64,000 bases of DNA. Source: Emmonsiellopsis sp. PD_33. Lineage: Eukaryota; Ascomycota; Eurotiomycetes; Onygenales; Ajellomycetaceae. The stretch is taken from the NCBI GenBank assembly GCA_032988165.1, contig JANTQF010000077.1, forward strand, positions 1 through 64,000. The letters run 5' to 3'. A program made the position numbers and the translations under genes. Below are positions 45,201 to 57,800 of this stretch, in pieces; the first letter of the stretch is position 1, and the number at the start of each line of letters is the position of its first letter. Below the pieces are notes generated by a model that was not told the origin of the DNA, did no database searches, and saw only the letters and a program-made list of their open reading frames with translations.

Positions 45201-46403
45201 GACAGATTTTTGTCTCTGCAGCCCAAACACGCTCCTGGATTTGTCTATGGTTGGTTAGCTCTGATCTCGCATCGGGTCTTCATGGCGGGTATGCTTAATG
45301 TGGAGGATCAGTCGGTAAGCTTCAAAAATCCTATTGGGCCATATTTACTAGCTCTTACTGACAAGAACAACGTTAGGGGTGGGAATCATTCTGCGAAATC
45401 ATGCAGGTTTTGCTGTCATATATCGGCGAACAGCTCAAACCAGCCAATGTTTCGTTTGTCGCCAAAGACATCTACAAGGGTGTCCTTCGAATCTTACTTA
45501 TCCTCCACCATGATTTCCCCGAATTTGTGGCAGAAAATCACTATCGATTCTGCAACGTCATCCCATCTCATTGTGCTCAGCTCCGGAATCTTGTCTTGAG
45601 CGCCTATCCATCATCGTTCCAGAAGCTCCCTGATCCATTTAGAGAAGGGCTGAAGGTTGATCGGCTAGACGAAATCCGCAAGGCTCCCAAAATCGCAGGT
45701 GATATCGCCGCTCCTCTTCAGCGCGCGAACTTGACGAGCGTGGTTGACAATGCCTTCCGCGGACCCGCATCCGACGCTGCTATCCATCAAATTTGCGAGG
45801 CGATATCAAACCCACCCGCCAAGGACGCCGGTTTATTTTTTGCCCAGATCAACGTAGATGTTGTTCTATTGAATTCTCTCATCTTGTACATTGGGCAAAG
45901 CGCAGTTGCTTCCCCAAATCAAAAGGGTGGGGCCGTCACCTTCAACAATTCTCCACAAACCGCGCTTTTGGAGAAGCTTTCCAAATATTTGCAGCCTGAA
46001 GCTCGATACTACTTCCTCAGCGCTATTGCCAATCAACTACGATATCCCAATAGCCACACGCACTACTTCAGCTACATCATCTTACACCTTTTCGGATCGG
46101 CTGAACAAGCAGATCAACAAGGCTCCGACATTCGCGAACAGATCATCCGTGTCCTTCTCGAGCGACTGATTGTGCACCGGCCACATCCATGGGGCTTGAT
46201 TATCACCCTCCAGGAGCTTTTACAGAATGGCAGCTATACTTTTTTCCGCTTACCATTCATCCAGGCGACACCCGAGGTAAGCCTTTTCTGAGCGTTGAAT
46301 ATTTTTGCAAGTTTCGTTCCTAACTCAGCTTCTTGTTTAGATCGGCCGTCTATTCGATGCATTGCTCCAGCACATCCAACAGCAAAGCCCACGGGCCGCT
46401 TGA
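39231..46403 (+). CDS. not1: Not1, scaffold of the CCR4-NOT deadenylase complex
   Basis: Not1 is the large scaffold that holds the Ccr4/Caf1 deadenylases and Not2/3/4 modules, acting in cytoplasmic mRNA decay and in transcription. Five exons were read: 39231-39857, 39927-40251, 40315-45314, 45377-46276 and 46341-46403, giving 2304 residues. The N-terminal about 170 residues are Ser/Gln/Gly-rich with a long glycine run (about 119-140). HEAT-type helices follow. The MIF4G-like Caf1-binding region lies at about 1020-1240, and the DUF3819/Caf40-binding region (LDQILVLPP to SMTNYIRMLQ) at about 1290-1395. The conserved Not1 C-terminal domain spans about 1770-2280 (VAKDIYKGVLRILLILHHDF, HCAQLRNLVLSAYPSSFQ). 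The final 21-codon exon completes LFDALLQHIQQQSPRAA. Intron 1 is 69 nt, in frame and stop-free. Confidence 0.96.
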
Positions 46404-47144
46404 ACGCTATATTGTTCGCTCTACATGTTCTGTTTAAAGCAGGACACACAGAATCTCGCTCCGTCCACCAATTCGAGCCCGTATTACTATGGGCCTAATT
46501 TGGGATGGGGGAATATATCTCACGACTATAATTAAGCCTATTTGAAAGTTCCAGATAGTTCTTTAAAAGCCACTTCTATTCATTTCTAAAGGTGCAGGTC
46601 GCGGGGTTTACTGGGTCGTTTTATGTTTCTTTTCCATTTCGCGAGGTTTTGCGTTTTTTTTTGGCCGGATATGCATGTTTGAGAGTATGCTTAACCATAT
46701 TGATTTGAGAGGCTGCAGTACATGTTCTTTTTCTTTTATATTTATCACATGCTTTTACTCTTCTTCTATTCATACGCCGCCTAGCTTTTTATGATCGTCT
46801 CCTATTTTCGAAATGCGGTTATGGAAGGGGGTTTTTGCCACGGAAGTAGACATGGGGGGCTGGGAATGGGGGCTCCTCTCTACGTTTTGTATTTATAAAA
46901 CTCGTCAATTTAGCACATGCATTTCTTACGTCGTTTCGGAGCGCTGTAGAATATCTAGCATTTAAAATCCCAGTCCCTTAATTGTTGACTGGAGTTGCAA
47001 ATGTTGGCTTAGACTAGCCCTATGACGTCTGGCGCTCAGTCACATGCTGGTTAACTATCGCAGCCCAAGCTTGGAAGTCAACCTCACATAACGAGCACAT
47101 CGCGATATTTAGAGCCGACGGGCATCCCACCCAATGGACCCAAT
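46404..47144. other. Intergenic region between not1 and seipin
   Basis: This is the 3' flank of not1 followed by the seipin promoter, both on the + strand. T-rich stretches at about 46600-46760 suit a 3' untranslated region. No gene or named motif is seen. Confidence 0.4.
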
Positions 47145-48541
47145 ATGGAGACTGCAGGGCAAAACACGTCCCTAATTGAGAGAACAGTGGTATGCCTTTA
47201 TCCTCGTCAACGTACCTCCTCTCCCTCTTGTTCAAGCTCTTTATCGCTTACCTCTCCAGACCTCCGCCCAATCGATCTTCTCCAAACAAGCCCAACGAGC
47301 CTACGTGAACGCCATCCTCTTCGCTCTCAGCTCTCTTCTCGTCCTCTGCGTGTCTGTCCTCGCCTACATACTATTCTACTACAACTATGTCCCGCAGATC
47401 GGGCTAGAGCGGCAGGTTCATTTGCAATTCGGGTACGCTAATTTATTCCCACCATACATCCAACCCAGACCCTCGCGCAGGGAAGGGAAAGAAACCGAAG
47501 CAGCCATAACAAAAAAACTAATATCCCTTTCCCAAACGAACTTGCAGTGATGGCCACCCCTACGGCACAGCATCTCTCGGCTCCTCGCTAGTCTCCGCCC
47601 AGCAATATGATGTCTCCGTCTCCCTCCACCTCCCCCGCACCCCTTCCAACCTCGCCGCAGGCAACTTCATGCTCGACCTCTCCCTCTATTCACAACAAAG
47701 CAACAGCCCCCAACCCGCTACAACGGATCCCATTCTATCCAGCAAAGACCTGATCGTGCGATCGCGCCGGCCGGCAATTCTGCCATATGCGTCCTCGCTC
47801 GTGGATACGGGGCGTCGCATTTCGCGAATGCCGTTTTATGTGTTTGGGTGGAAGCGGGAGGCGGAGAGGTTGAAGGTTGTCATGATGGAGAGGGTAGAGT
47901 TTGCGAAGGGGAGGGGGAAGGGGGGGAGTATACCTGCGCAGCTGAGATTGGAGATTCAGAGTCCGGAGAGGATGCAGGTTTATAGTGCTGTTGTGAGGTT
48001 TGATGCGAGGTTTAGTGGGTTGAGGTATGTTCTCGTATATCACATATGTTTGTACAGGGAAGGGGCTCTGCGCTAACGAATGGGTCTTGATAGGTGGATT
48101 ATGTATAACTGGAGAACTCTATCATTCGTGATCTTTACGTCGACGTTCTGGTTCGTCTCGATGATATGTACGTCTTCGGTTTGGATAGCTCTGGCGAACC
48201 AGGAGGAGCCCATTATTCCCACTATTGCACGCAAACCAAAGCTGGAAGAAGAAGAAGAAGGTGATGGTAGCGATATCTCCATCAAAGAGGAAAGTGAAGA
48301 CGAGGTACATGAATCATCGAGGCTTAGTTTACGTCGTGAACGGCGGGCGAGTAGCGAGGCCGATCGGATCAAGAAGGAAGAAGATATTGAGGAGTCTACG
48401 ATGATCCAACCATTGGTTGGAGAGGGGGAACCGGAAGTTGATCCCTCTCCTGCTGGTGCGAGCACGGGGGCGGATTCGGAGCGACCGGCTCAGCGGCGTA
48501 GAGGACATATCCGTTTTGAGGATGAGGAGGCAGAAAATTGA
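47145..48541 (+). CDS. Seipin (lipid-droplet biogenesis protein)
   Basis: Seipin is an ER membrane protein at ER-lipid droplet contacts that controls droplet budding. The model has exons 47145-47189, 47260-47432, 47548-48024 and 48094-48541 (380 residues). Visible features are the entry motif SKQAQRAYVN, transmembrane segment 1 (ILFALSSLLVLCVSVLAYIL), PQIGLERQVHLQFGDGHPYG at the start of the lumenal domain, YDVSVSLHLPRTPSNLAAGNF, LVDTGRRISRMPFYVFGW, and transmembrane segment 2 (LSFVIFTSTFWFVSMICTSS). The C-terminal tail is long, acidic and probably cytosolic. The first exon is less certain: the frame 5' of 47260 is also open and could belong to the protein with another start. Confidence 0.9.
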
Positions 48542-49508
48542 TAACAGCAATATTGGCGCCTGAATAATTTTTCCTTTTGATACCCGTTCAAGTATATGGG
48601 TTTCTTTAATATGGTATGCAAACCGATGCCCTCTCGGGCATTTCGGAATTTAATATTTATCCAAATAGGGGTGTGCATTTGGAAAGTAACTGAGACTGTG
48701 ACATATCTCGTAGCCTCAATTGGCCGCAAGGTAGCTGCAAACCTCCCTCAAATGAGAGAAGAAGACACAATAGAAAAACGAATCACTTAGAGTATCCAGA
48801 TCGATGCAGAAAATGTGCTGTGATAGTTATTCCATGGTTAGACTGTGGAGATAAACCAGCTATATTTCCACATGCTTCAAGCAATCCTTGAAAATGAATT
48901 CTTGTTCTGTATAGTTGACTTGAACCCAGGCCCAGCAGAAACATCTTCCCTTAAAATACTATGAAGCATCATGGTTTTGTTTGAACCAAGGGAAATATTG
49001 GGTAGGGGCTTTCCTGAAGGCTGATAAAAGGGGGGTTAGTAAAAAGAAACGGTTGCTTGTTTACGGAGTAGAGAGAAAGTTGCTTCGATAAATACATGAC
49101 AGATTCCCTGATGGCAATTTCTAGGCTTTCTGCAGTGGTTACAGAGAGCTAATAGTGGAATAGATATACATTTCATGAGAGAGACTCAATTAACGCTATA
49201 CTTTGATTACTGGTACGTGCATTTTCATTAGTAGTGATCAAAGGGGCAGATTCACGAAATGAATCTGTCTCCTAGATCAATTTCCGCATAAGTCAAGGAA
49301 GTTTCAATCCAAAATAAGTAGAGCCAATAGTTACTAGTGAAGATGGCATCATAATCTGTAAATAAATACAAGAGCAAAAGGAGTCCTGGCCTTGCGGTCA
49401 AACAATATCGGCCCGACTATTTCTCCGGCGCAATTGAACTTCCCTCTACTCTCTGTAGATTATTGCGCGAACATAACAACCTCCACATCAACTCCCACTC
49501 CATTGACA
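48542..49508. other. Intergenic region between seipin and pby1
   Basis: This AT-rich stretch of about 970 bp on the + strand holds the seipin 3' flank and the pby1 promoter. I see no open frame with coding character and no named element. Confidence 0.4.
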
Positions 49509-52342
49509 ATGCATATCCTTGTAAGTTGGAATCTATCTCATTATTAAACTGTCCGCTTCTCCCAATTACCCCTGGAACTCACATCGCAGGTGTACGCGGG
49601 CAATCCCACCCTGCTGAGGCTCTCCCCTAACCCCGCCCCCGCCCCCGCCTTAGCCCCTAAACCCCGAACTGAGATCCAAGATAGTATTCAACCATCGTAT
49701 CTTATGCTAATATCTCTTCTTCCAGGTCACCAACGACGATGGCCCCCCATCCTCCCAATCATCGCCCTATATCCACAGCCTAGTCCACACGCTCGAGAGC
49801 GCCGGTCACGTAGTATCAGTGGTTCTCCCACACAGACAACGGTCATGGATTGGCAAGGCACACCTCGTCGGAGCCACCGTCAAACCGACCTATTTCCGCC
49901 CAGGCACACTCCACAAGGATGACGGAACAATCCACCACCTCCCGCAAGGCGTCGACGGGGAGCAAACGTGCGCAAACGAGTGGATCCTCGTCGACTCCAC
50001 GCCAGCCAGCTGTGTCCAGATCGGACTGTTTCACTACTTCAAAGACCGCGGGCCGATCGATCTGGTGATCTCGGGCCCTAATTACGGGCGGAACACAACG
50101 GCCGTCTTCGCCCTGTCCAGCGGGACCATCGGTGGTGCGATGGAGGGTGCCGTGTGCGGGTACAAGGCGATTGCGCTCTCGTACGCTTTCAGTTCGAGAG
50201 ATCATGACCCCATCGTCATCGCGGAGGCGTCGCGGCATTCCGTCCGGCTGATCGAGCATCTTTTCAAGAATTGGAATGAGACCGTTGACCTCTACAGTAT
50301 CAATGTTCCGCTGGAACCTGGGGTCGGGGAGGGGAAGATTTTGTACACGAATGTGCTGGATAATCGCTGGACTGGGAGCTGTTTTGAAGCCATTGATGCG
50401 GAGACGAGCGGGGAGGGCCCGGATTTGCAGGAGCAGAAACTGCGGCAGGCTGGGGAGTTGGATGCGCAGCGTGGAACGGGGACGGGGACGCAAACGCCTA
50501 GACATCGACATATGCAGTTCAAGTGGGCGCCTAAGTTTACGGATGTCTTTAAGAGTGTGGATCTTAGTGCGCCGGGGAATGATGGGTGGGCTGTTAAGGA
50601 GGGGATTACTAGGTATGCAATTTCCCATGTGCTTTGGCGGGATGTTTACCTTCCATGTCCTTTTTCCCATGTCAATGTTCCAATATATGTGGTCGTTGCT
50701 GACTGTATATTTCTAGCGTCACTCCGTTAAAGGCGAATTTCTTCCATTCCCCAGGCCACGGGGGTGAAATTCAGTTGTGAGTCCTGGATCCAAGCGTTGG
50801 CGTTTGACGAGTTGCTTTTTAGACGAAAAATAAATAGATAACTCTCAGCCCGTCATATACACAGTTGACTGTTTGTGGTTTTCTCCCAATTCTTTTTTTT
50901 TTATATTTTTTCCCCTATATTTCCCCCGTCCGCCCGTTCTATTTCCTTTGTCCGTAGATGTCCATTCTGACTATCTCCTCCCCCCGTTCTATCCCCACAG
51001 GACCGTCAAAAAGCCCACGTTCTACGCTCTAGTGGAATGTGATGACCCATACGTACAGCCCCTCGTGATCCAGGCCCTACAAAAACAGCTCCGAGGAGTG
51101 CCATATGAGTTGATATTCTCGCTATGCGAGCTTCCCGACCCATCATCTCCTGTATTACAATACCGAGTTTACGAAAAATCCGACTTTGAGCACGTCCTAT
51201 CCCACCCTTCGACATCATTGGTAAATGCCTACGTGATCCGCAAAGCACTGATTCGGAAACATTACCTGTCAAACACGGTGGCGAACTGGGTTGCCAAACA
51301 CCCGGACAGCATTCTCAAGAAACATTTCAAACCAGCAGTGGACTTTGAGCTGGACTATGCGGAATTTCTCGACGAGGCGCTGGTGGAGGCGTATGAGCTG
51401 CATGAGAGCTTCGAGGCCAATGAGGGGAAAGATGAGGCTGAGAAAGAGTGGTGGATTCTTAAACCCGGCATGAGCGATAGAGGGCAGGGTATTCGCTTAT
51501 TCAACAGCGAATCATCACTTCAGGCGATATTCGAGGAGTGGGAGGAGGGCCAATCTGATTCGGAAGATGACGAAGAAGAGCGTCAAGACGAGGATGATGC
51601 CGTGGATGCAGATGAAGCGGGGGATAACGGAATCGTTACATCCCAGCTCCGCCATTTCATTGCTCAGCCATACATCCACCCGCCGCTCCTTCTACCGTCT
51701 GAGTTGAACCGCAAATTCCACATACGTACATACGTGCTAGCTGTCGGCTCGCTGCAAGTATACGTATACAGAGAAATGCTCGCCCTATTCGCTGAAAAAC
51801 CCTACCTGCCTCCGGGCAGCAGCAGTGGTATCGACGGCGCCGTCGAAGACCTTACCCGCCACCTGACAAATACCTGCCTGCAAAACGACAGCAACACGGG
51901 CAAGCCCAAGCAGAACCTAGTCCGGCGTTTCTGGGCGCTCGAAGATTCCGTCCCGTCTGCAGGAGGCTCCAGCTGGAAAGAAAAGGTCTATTCGCAAATC
52001 TGCGCGGTGACAGGCGAAGTCTTCGAAGCGGCTGCGCGGGGGATGATGGTGCATTTCCAAACGCTCCCTAATGCGTTCGAGCTATTTGGCGTGGATTTCT
52101 TGGTCGATGAGCATGGTGGCGTGTGGTTGTTGGAGCTGAATGCTTTTCCGGACTTCCGGCAGACGGGCGAGGAGCTGAAGAGGGATGTGGTGGGGAGACT
52201 GTTTGAAGGGGTCGTGGAGGTTGCTGTCAAGCCTTTTTTCGGCATCGAGCAGAAGAAGGCGAAGGATAAGGAGAGGGAACGGGTTGAAGAGGAGTTTGGC
52301 TTGAGGCTGGTCAGGGATCTAAATTTGGGGGTGAAGAAGTGA
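49509..52342 (+). CDS. pby1: Pby1-type protein with SurE and tubulin-tyrosine-ligase domains
   Basis: This two-domain protein matches yeast Pby1, a P-body component linked to the decapping machinery. Four exons, 49509-49520, 49726-50612, 50717-50776 and 51001-52342, encode 766 residues. The SurE nucleotidase fold starts at MHILVTNDDGPP (metal-binding Asp pair) and includes DLVISGPNYGRNT and SGTIGGAMEGA. It ends with VTPLKANFFHSPGHGGEIQL, read across exon 3. The ATP-grasp TTL-like domain follows: WWILKPGMSDRGQGI, FHIRTYVLAVGSLQVYVYRE, HLTNTCLQND, FGVDFLVDEHGGVWLLELNAFPDF. An acidic insert lies in the TTL half. The first coding exon has only 12 bases, and introns 1 and 3 (205 and 224 nt) are long for this window. 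Confidence 0.93.
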
Positions 52343-54837
52343 GGGATGTTCCATTGCAGGTCATACATGTACGCCGACGAAGTCGGGCCGGATTGAGAAA
52401 TTTTTTCCTCCTTCCTTCCTTCCGACGCCGTTCGTTGGCCTGCGGGCGGTTTGTCTTCGCCATTTAAAATCGTTCGGGCGCGCTTGCATCGTCAGGCAGT
52501 AGTATCCCTCGTTAACTGCCGCGGTTCACGTTAAGGGAACGATAAAAAAGATCGAGGGAAGACAGGTATGACGGGGTTTGACGGGTAGGCTGCATGACTC
52601 GGAGTTATTATTTTCTAGGCTTTTCGCAAAAAAAAAAGGCTGTATTACTTCAGGGTCGCTTGGGAATATGATAGATGGATGCGATTTCGGACCTTTTGTA
52701 CGGGAGTGTATCTTGGCTCTTCTGTCCGGAGTAACGAGTTATCCCTTTGTCTTCTCTCGAAATCCATGCGACACAGAGACGTTAATTAACCCAGTTACCA
52801 GGGATCGTGTATAACGTCAGAAGAACAGGAGCTGTACTGTAGTATGTGTCGTTGCCCGGCATGCTCGTAGAAGATATAGATTTGATTTATATATCGTGAA
52901 CAGAGGCAAGTTTGGGTGACGCAGCTGCAAGTCTTCTAGGGTGCAACGGTTTATTTGCTTCTGTTGTTTCAGCCTGTGGCACTCGGCCGGTGACCACTGT
53001 TTGCTCCATCCGGTCCATTAAAAGTTTTAACCCTGCAATTAGTATCCCGATGGAAGCATGCGGTGATTCCATCCCACGCTCTCCCGGTTTTCTTTTTCTT
53101 CCTCGAGGGAAAGCAATCCAGATCGTCACCTCCAGCCCCAACCGTGCAGAGCATATCGAACCGCTAGCCAAGGAGCTTCAGGTAGTTGCAGAGCCCTAAA
53201 AGAAACAACCCCGGCTTAGCGGCTGTCACTATTGATTTTTGTTTCCATCTTCTGCAGGAATTAATCCCCGGCCGGAGCACTATGTTTGTGCCGCTGTAAG
53301 GGGCCCTTGGGCCGCCGGCTCGCCCCTGACAGAGTAAAAATAACATGAATAATTCTCCATGGGTTGAACCATAACGGGGACTTGTCTCAGAACGAGGAGG
53401 AGGCCGGAACCTGCGAGTGTATTGATTGATTGCACTGCTTGACTGCTGGGTAACCGTTCTGGCTCGGCGGGAGGAAATATTCTGGAGCTGCGGCTTGGGA
53501 TGAGGATAGATGATGGATCTCTATCCATACTCCCCGAGAGATCCGCAGATGTCTGGCTTGTATGGCGCTCAACCGTCCAGGAGTTGGCCGTCCCACTGAG
53601 GCGGGAAGCTTGGCCAGTCAAAAGCCAATCCAGTCCTTTACCGCTTCGAAGCTGTTCATCCCCGTCGTTAGCTAGCCCAGGAGTTCGGCATGGAGCGAAT
53701 AATAATAATCACAAGCTACCCACAGACTATTTGCCTTTGGGAGCTGGCTTCCCCAACGCAGCGGACAGCCCTGTCGTTTTCCCCCCGGCACAAACTCGCT
53801 TTTTCTTTCTTGCCCGGCTTCTTGTTCGCCGTTTTGTGTGTTTGAGCTCTGCCTTGAGTCTTTCGTTTTGGAAATTGGGGGGATGGTTTTTGGGTAACGA
53901 TTTGTTCTTTGACGTTTGAGTTAATAATAGCCGTGGAGTCAATGGCGGCACAACGAAGCTTTTGGTAAATATTTATCAGGCCCTTGTTTGACGTCCATGC
54001 CATGCATATATTCGGGAGTTGACTGAGAGAACCATCCAGAACGACATCTGACGGCCGATTGAATATTGCATACGCCCTTCGATTGTATTTGCATGCCACG
54101 TACGGTCTATCTGTGTGGCTTCTGTTGCTCGGAATCCCCCAAGGCTGGCCTCGCATCACCCAGCTTTTATATGCACTCGCTTTGTTGTTTCTGGCTGCTT
54201 CGCTCTTTTGAAGACTGTTTGATTCTCTCTCGCGTCTGCTGTATTTCCACGTCTGCTAGGGGTTTTAGCCGGCTTGGATGAAATTTCCAGCTCAGCTTTT
54301 GGCTTCTAGTTGGCACGAAAAACGGCTCCTAACGCGAATTATGACTGCCCGGCTTTCTTGACTATTATCACTCGTTTGTGGCTTTCTTTAAAACTCCAGT
54401 GTGAGTTGCGCTCGCTTTTTCCCTGTCATTCTGAAGGTGTGCCTTGGTGCTGTGGTGTGTTTTTGGCCTGGCGTTTTGGACACGGCACATCGCGGTATTC
54501 TCCACCAGGGGGACGGAAGAAAGAAAGAGAAGAAAGAGAAGAAAGAGAAGAAAGGAATTGTAGGTTGAAGTTGCGGTTTCTGCCCGGTTTCCCAGCCCGG
54601 AGCCTTCCCGCCCCCGGGGAGCCCCTTTCCCTGCTCGATGTCCAGGGGCTGTAAACAACACCCCAGGGCTTCTTTTCCCCTCTGTTCTCTTCTTATAAAA
54701 AGGCTGGATTCTCTCTGACTGGGCTTGTAATTCAGGTTGGAAAGGCCTTGTTTTTGCGCCCTGTCAAACTTCTCTAGCACCTTTCTTGATTTGCCCTTCT
54801 TGGCTATATTCAACAGATACTCGAATAGCCCGCCGTT
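52343..54837. other. 2.5-kb gene-free region before the ABC transporter
   Basis: This is the longest gene-free stretch of the window. Small open frames near 52912-53199 and 53500-53919 show no family resemblance and are not called. A GAAAGA array lies at 54516-54555. The last few hundred bases before 54838 are probably the transporter leader, pyrimidine-rich in places. A non-coding transcript is possible but I see nothing that shows one. Confidence 0.4.
54516..54555 (+). repeat. GAAAGA-type purine repeat
   Basis: An imperfect array of GAAAGA/GAAAGAGAA units, all purine on the + strand, about 285 bp upstream of the ABC transporter start codon and possibly in its leader. Confidence 0.8.
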
Positions 54838-57800
54838 ATGGAGGCTACTTTTGCGCCCGGGCGCGAATTGCGGCTTATACACTCGTTTGTACCTATTCTC
54901 GCTGCCGTTTATTACTTCGGTGCTTCTCTTATTCGAGGGATCTGCTCGCCTAAGACCCAGGAGACATCTTTTCAGGAGAAGAAAGGACTGAGGTATGCAA
55001 ATGGCTGTGTCATGCTGCTTGTATTGACCACCTACGTGAGTATAGCCCATTACTTTATCCGTGGGCCTGAAGACCGCTTCCTGCCTGTGGTTGGTGATGT
55101 TCAAGGCTCTCGAGTACGCGGTTACTAACAATGGGCACTGTAGGTTGCGGATTCGGTTGCATTGATATCCGCCTCGTTCTCCGATAGCATCCCTTCTCTG
55201 CCTCAGGACACTATTGTCAGTATATCTTGATCATAGTACTCAACCCCGTGCTGCTGCTGAGCTGACTTGCTTTGCTTGATAGGTCTTTGCGCTGGCTTCA
55301 GCTCTCCTGTGGTTCACTACCATTTTGGGCTATGTCGATGCCAAGTCTCCTCCGGGCTACCCTATATATGGCTGCTGGCTTATCTACTTGGTATCTGAAG
55401 TTCTATTGCTTTCATTCTCGCTACAGCTTAACCTCCCTCGCACAAAGTTGTCTACCGCTCTGTTGGCGTTTCAGACGATTCGACTGGCCATCCTATTCTT
55501 TTTTCCGTGTGTAGTTTTTGGCTCTCGATTCTTCATCAAAAAGAGCTCTCAAGGTGACGAGGAGAGCACTCCGTTATTGAGTGAGTCCATGAACGGTCCT
55601 GAAGGAGCAACCTCGGAGAGCGCATATGGATCCTGTGACTCTGAGAATGATACACCAAGCTCGGTTAATTCCCAAAGTTCGAAGACCCCTGATGCTAGTG
55701 AAAACGACTACGATCAAAAGTTTAAGGAGTTGGACAAATGGGCCTTTATTGGGAATTTAAGAGTACGTGTTTTGAAACAATCAGATCAACCGCTGGTATT
55801 CTGCTATGGGGTTTTTTCGTGCTGACTCGGTTCACAGACACTTGCACCGTTTTTCTGGCCTTCGGGGCTACCAAGACTCCAACTCTTGTATGTCGGGGTT
55901 GGTATCTGCCTGGTGTTCCAGAGGATTATGAATATTATTCTCCCTCTTCAAATAGGGCTGATCACAAACATACTCAGCAAAAATGAAGGTATGCAGTCCC
56001 CTGACTAGAAGCAATTTGGTCACCACTCTAACAGTAATGGTAAAATTATCATAGGCGTCCTTCCATGGAAGGAAATCTCTTTATTCATTGCCCTTCGATT
56101 GCTCGACTCCGGTGGTGGAGTGCAGGCTGTTATGAAGTTTTTGTGGGTGCCACTTGAGGACTACTCCTACAAGCTCCTTAGTACCACCGCATACAATCAG
56201 ATCATGACCCTTTCGAGTGACTACCACGATAGCAAAAACAGCGGCTCTCTCTGGCAAGCAGTTATCCGAGGCCAAAATGTCCGAGATATGGTGAACAATA
56301 TATGTTTTCATATTGCTCCCATGATTGTGGACCTTGCACTGGCTGTTAGCGTGCTATATTATTTGTTCGACGCTTATATGGCTTTGGATATTGCGGCCAT
56401 ATCCGTGTTGTTCGTGTGGTCATCCAGCAAAATCTTAAGCAAGCAGGCAGATAAGCGCAGACAGTTCATTACCACCAGGTCAAATGAGTTTACCCAGATG
56501 TGTGAGTCCACAGCCAATTGGCATACGGTATCGTATTTCAATCGCATCAATTACGAAAAATCACGATACTCTTCCCGTGTTGGTGACCATTTGGCATCGC
56601 GTCGGAAGTTTAAGTTGTGGGATCACCTCGAAAACACCATTCAATCTCTGTTATTACTCCTAGGATTAATGATTGCGTGCTTTTTGGCAGCTTATCAAGT
56701 TGTTAAAGGAAACAAGCCAATCGGGAGTTTCATCATGCTTCTTAGCTATTGGGCACAATTGTCCAGCCCGTTGCAACTCATCGCCACTGGATTCAACGGT
56801 ATTGCAATGGACATGGTGGATTTGGAAGAATTCTTGGAGCTTCTGAAGCTAAAACCAACTGTTACCGATCGTCCCCATGCGAAAACCATGCTTCTCGACG
56901 GGGGTGACATTGATTTCGTCGACGTGAAATTCTCATACGACGGGAAAAGAGAAGTTTTAAGGAACGTTAATTTCCGGGCCAAGTCTGGACAGACCACTGC
57001 GCTGGTAGGGCAAACCGGGGGTGGAAAATCAACCATCTTGAAGTTGATCTCCCGCTTCTACGATCCCACGGAGGGCGTTGTCAAGATCAACGGCCAAGAT
57101 GTTTCCGGTGTCACTCTTGAAAGCCTACGATCGAATATTGGTATTGTTCCTCAGAGCCCGGCCCTCTTCCACGATACTATTATGAACAATATCCGATACG
57201 CCAGACTTAATGCAACCGATGATGAAATAATCGAGGCCTGCAAGGCTGTAGACCTGCACGATCGGATTGTGACTTTCACCGATGGATACGACACCTTAGT
57301 AGGTGAACGAGGAATGAAGTTATCTGGTGGGGAGTTACAGCGCGTTGCGATTGCCCGAGTAATTATCCGAAACCCGAAGATTGTACTTCTCGATGAAGCT
57401 ACCAGCAGCGTCGATAGCGAAACTGAAGCTCACGTCCAGGCAAGCTTGCAACGACTGAGTGAAGGACGCACGACGTTCATAATTGCGTAAGATCTAGCTC
57501 CAACCCCCCAAAGAATTCTCGTCGTTGGGCTAACATTTTTAGGCATCGCCTTTCTACCATTATTCATGCGGATAAAATTATGGTAGTTGACGATGGGACA
57601 ATCGTCGAGGAAGGAAACCATGATGAACTCCTGAACGCCAAGGGCCATTACCACAAACTGTGGAGCCTACAAGGCGCATTTGGCAACGCTAGACATAAAC
57701 CTGGACAGACAGGAATTCTTATCGATGACCTGGACTATGCTGAGACCCTTGTTAAGAACGGCTCTCCGACGACTGGATCTCTAGGCGCCACTGGAAGCAG

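Noticed and set aside
52912..53199. 95-codon + frame as a possible small gene
   Set aside because: No domain, no supporting splice structure and an equally long frame on the opposite strand.
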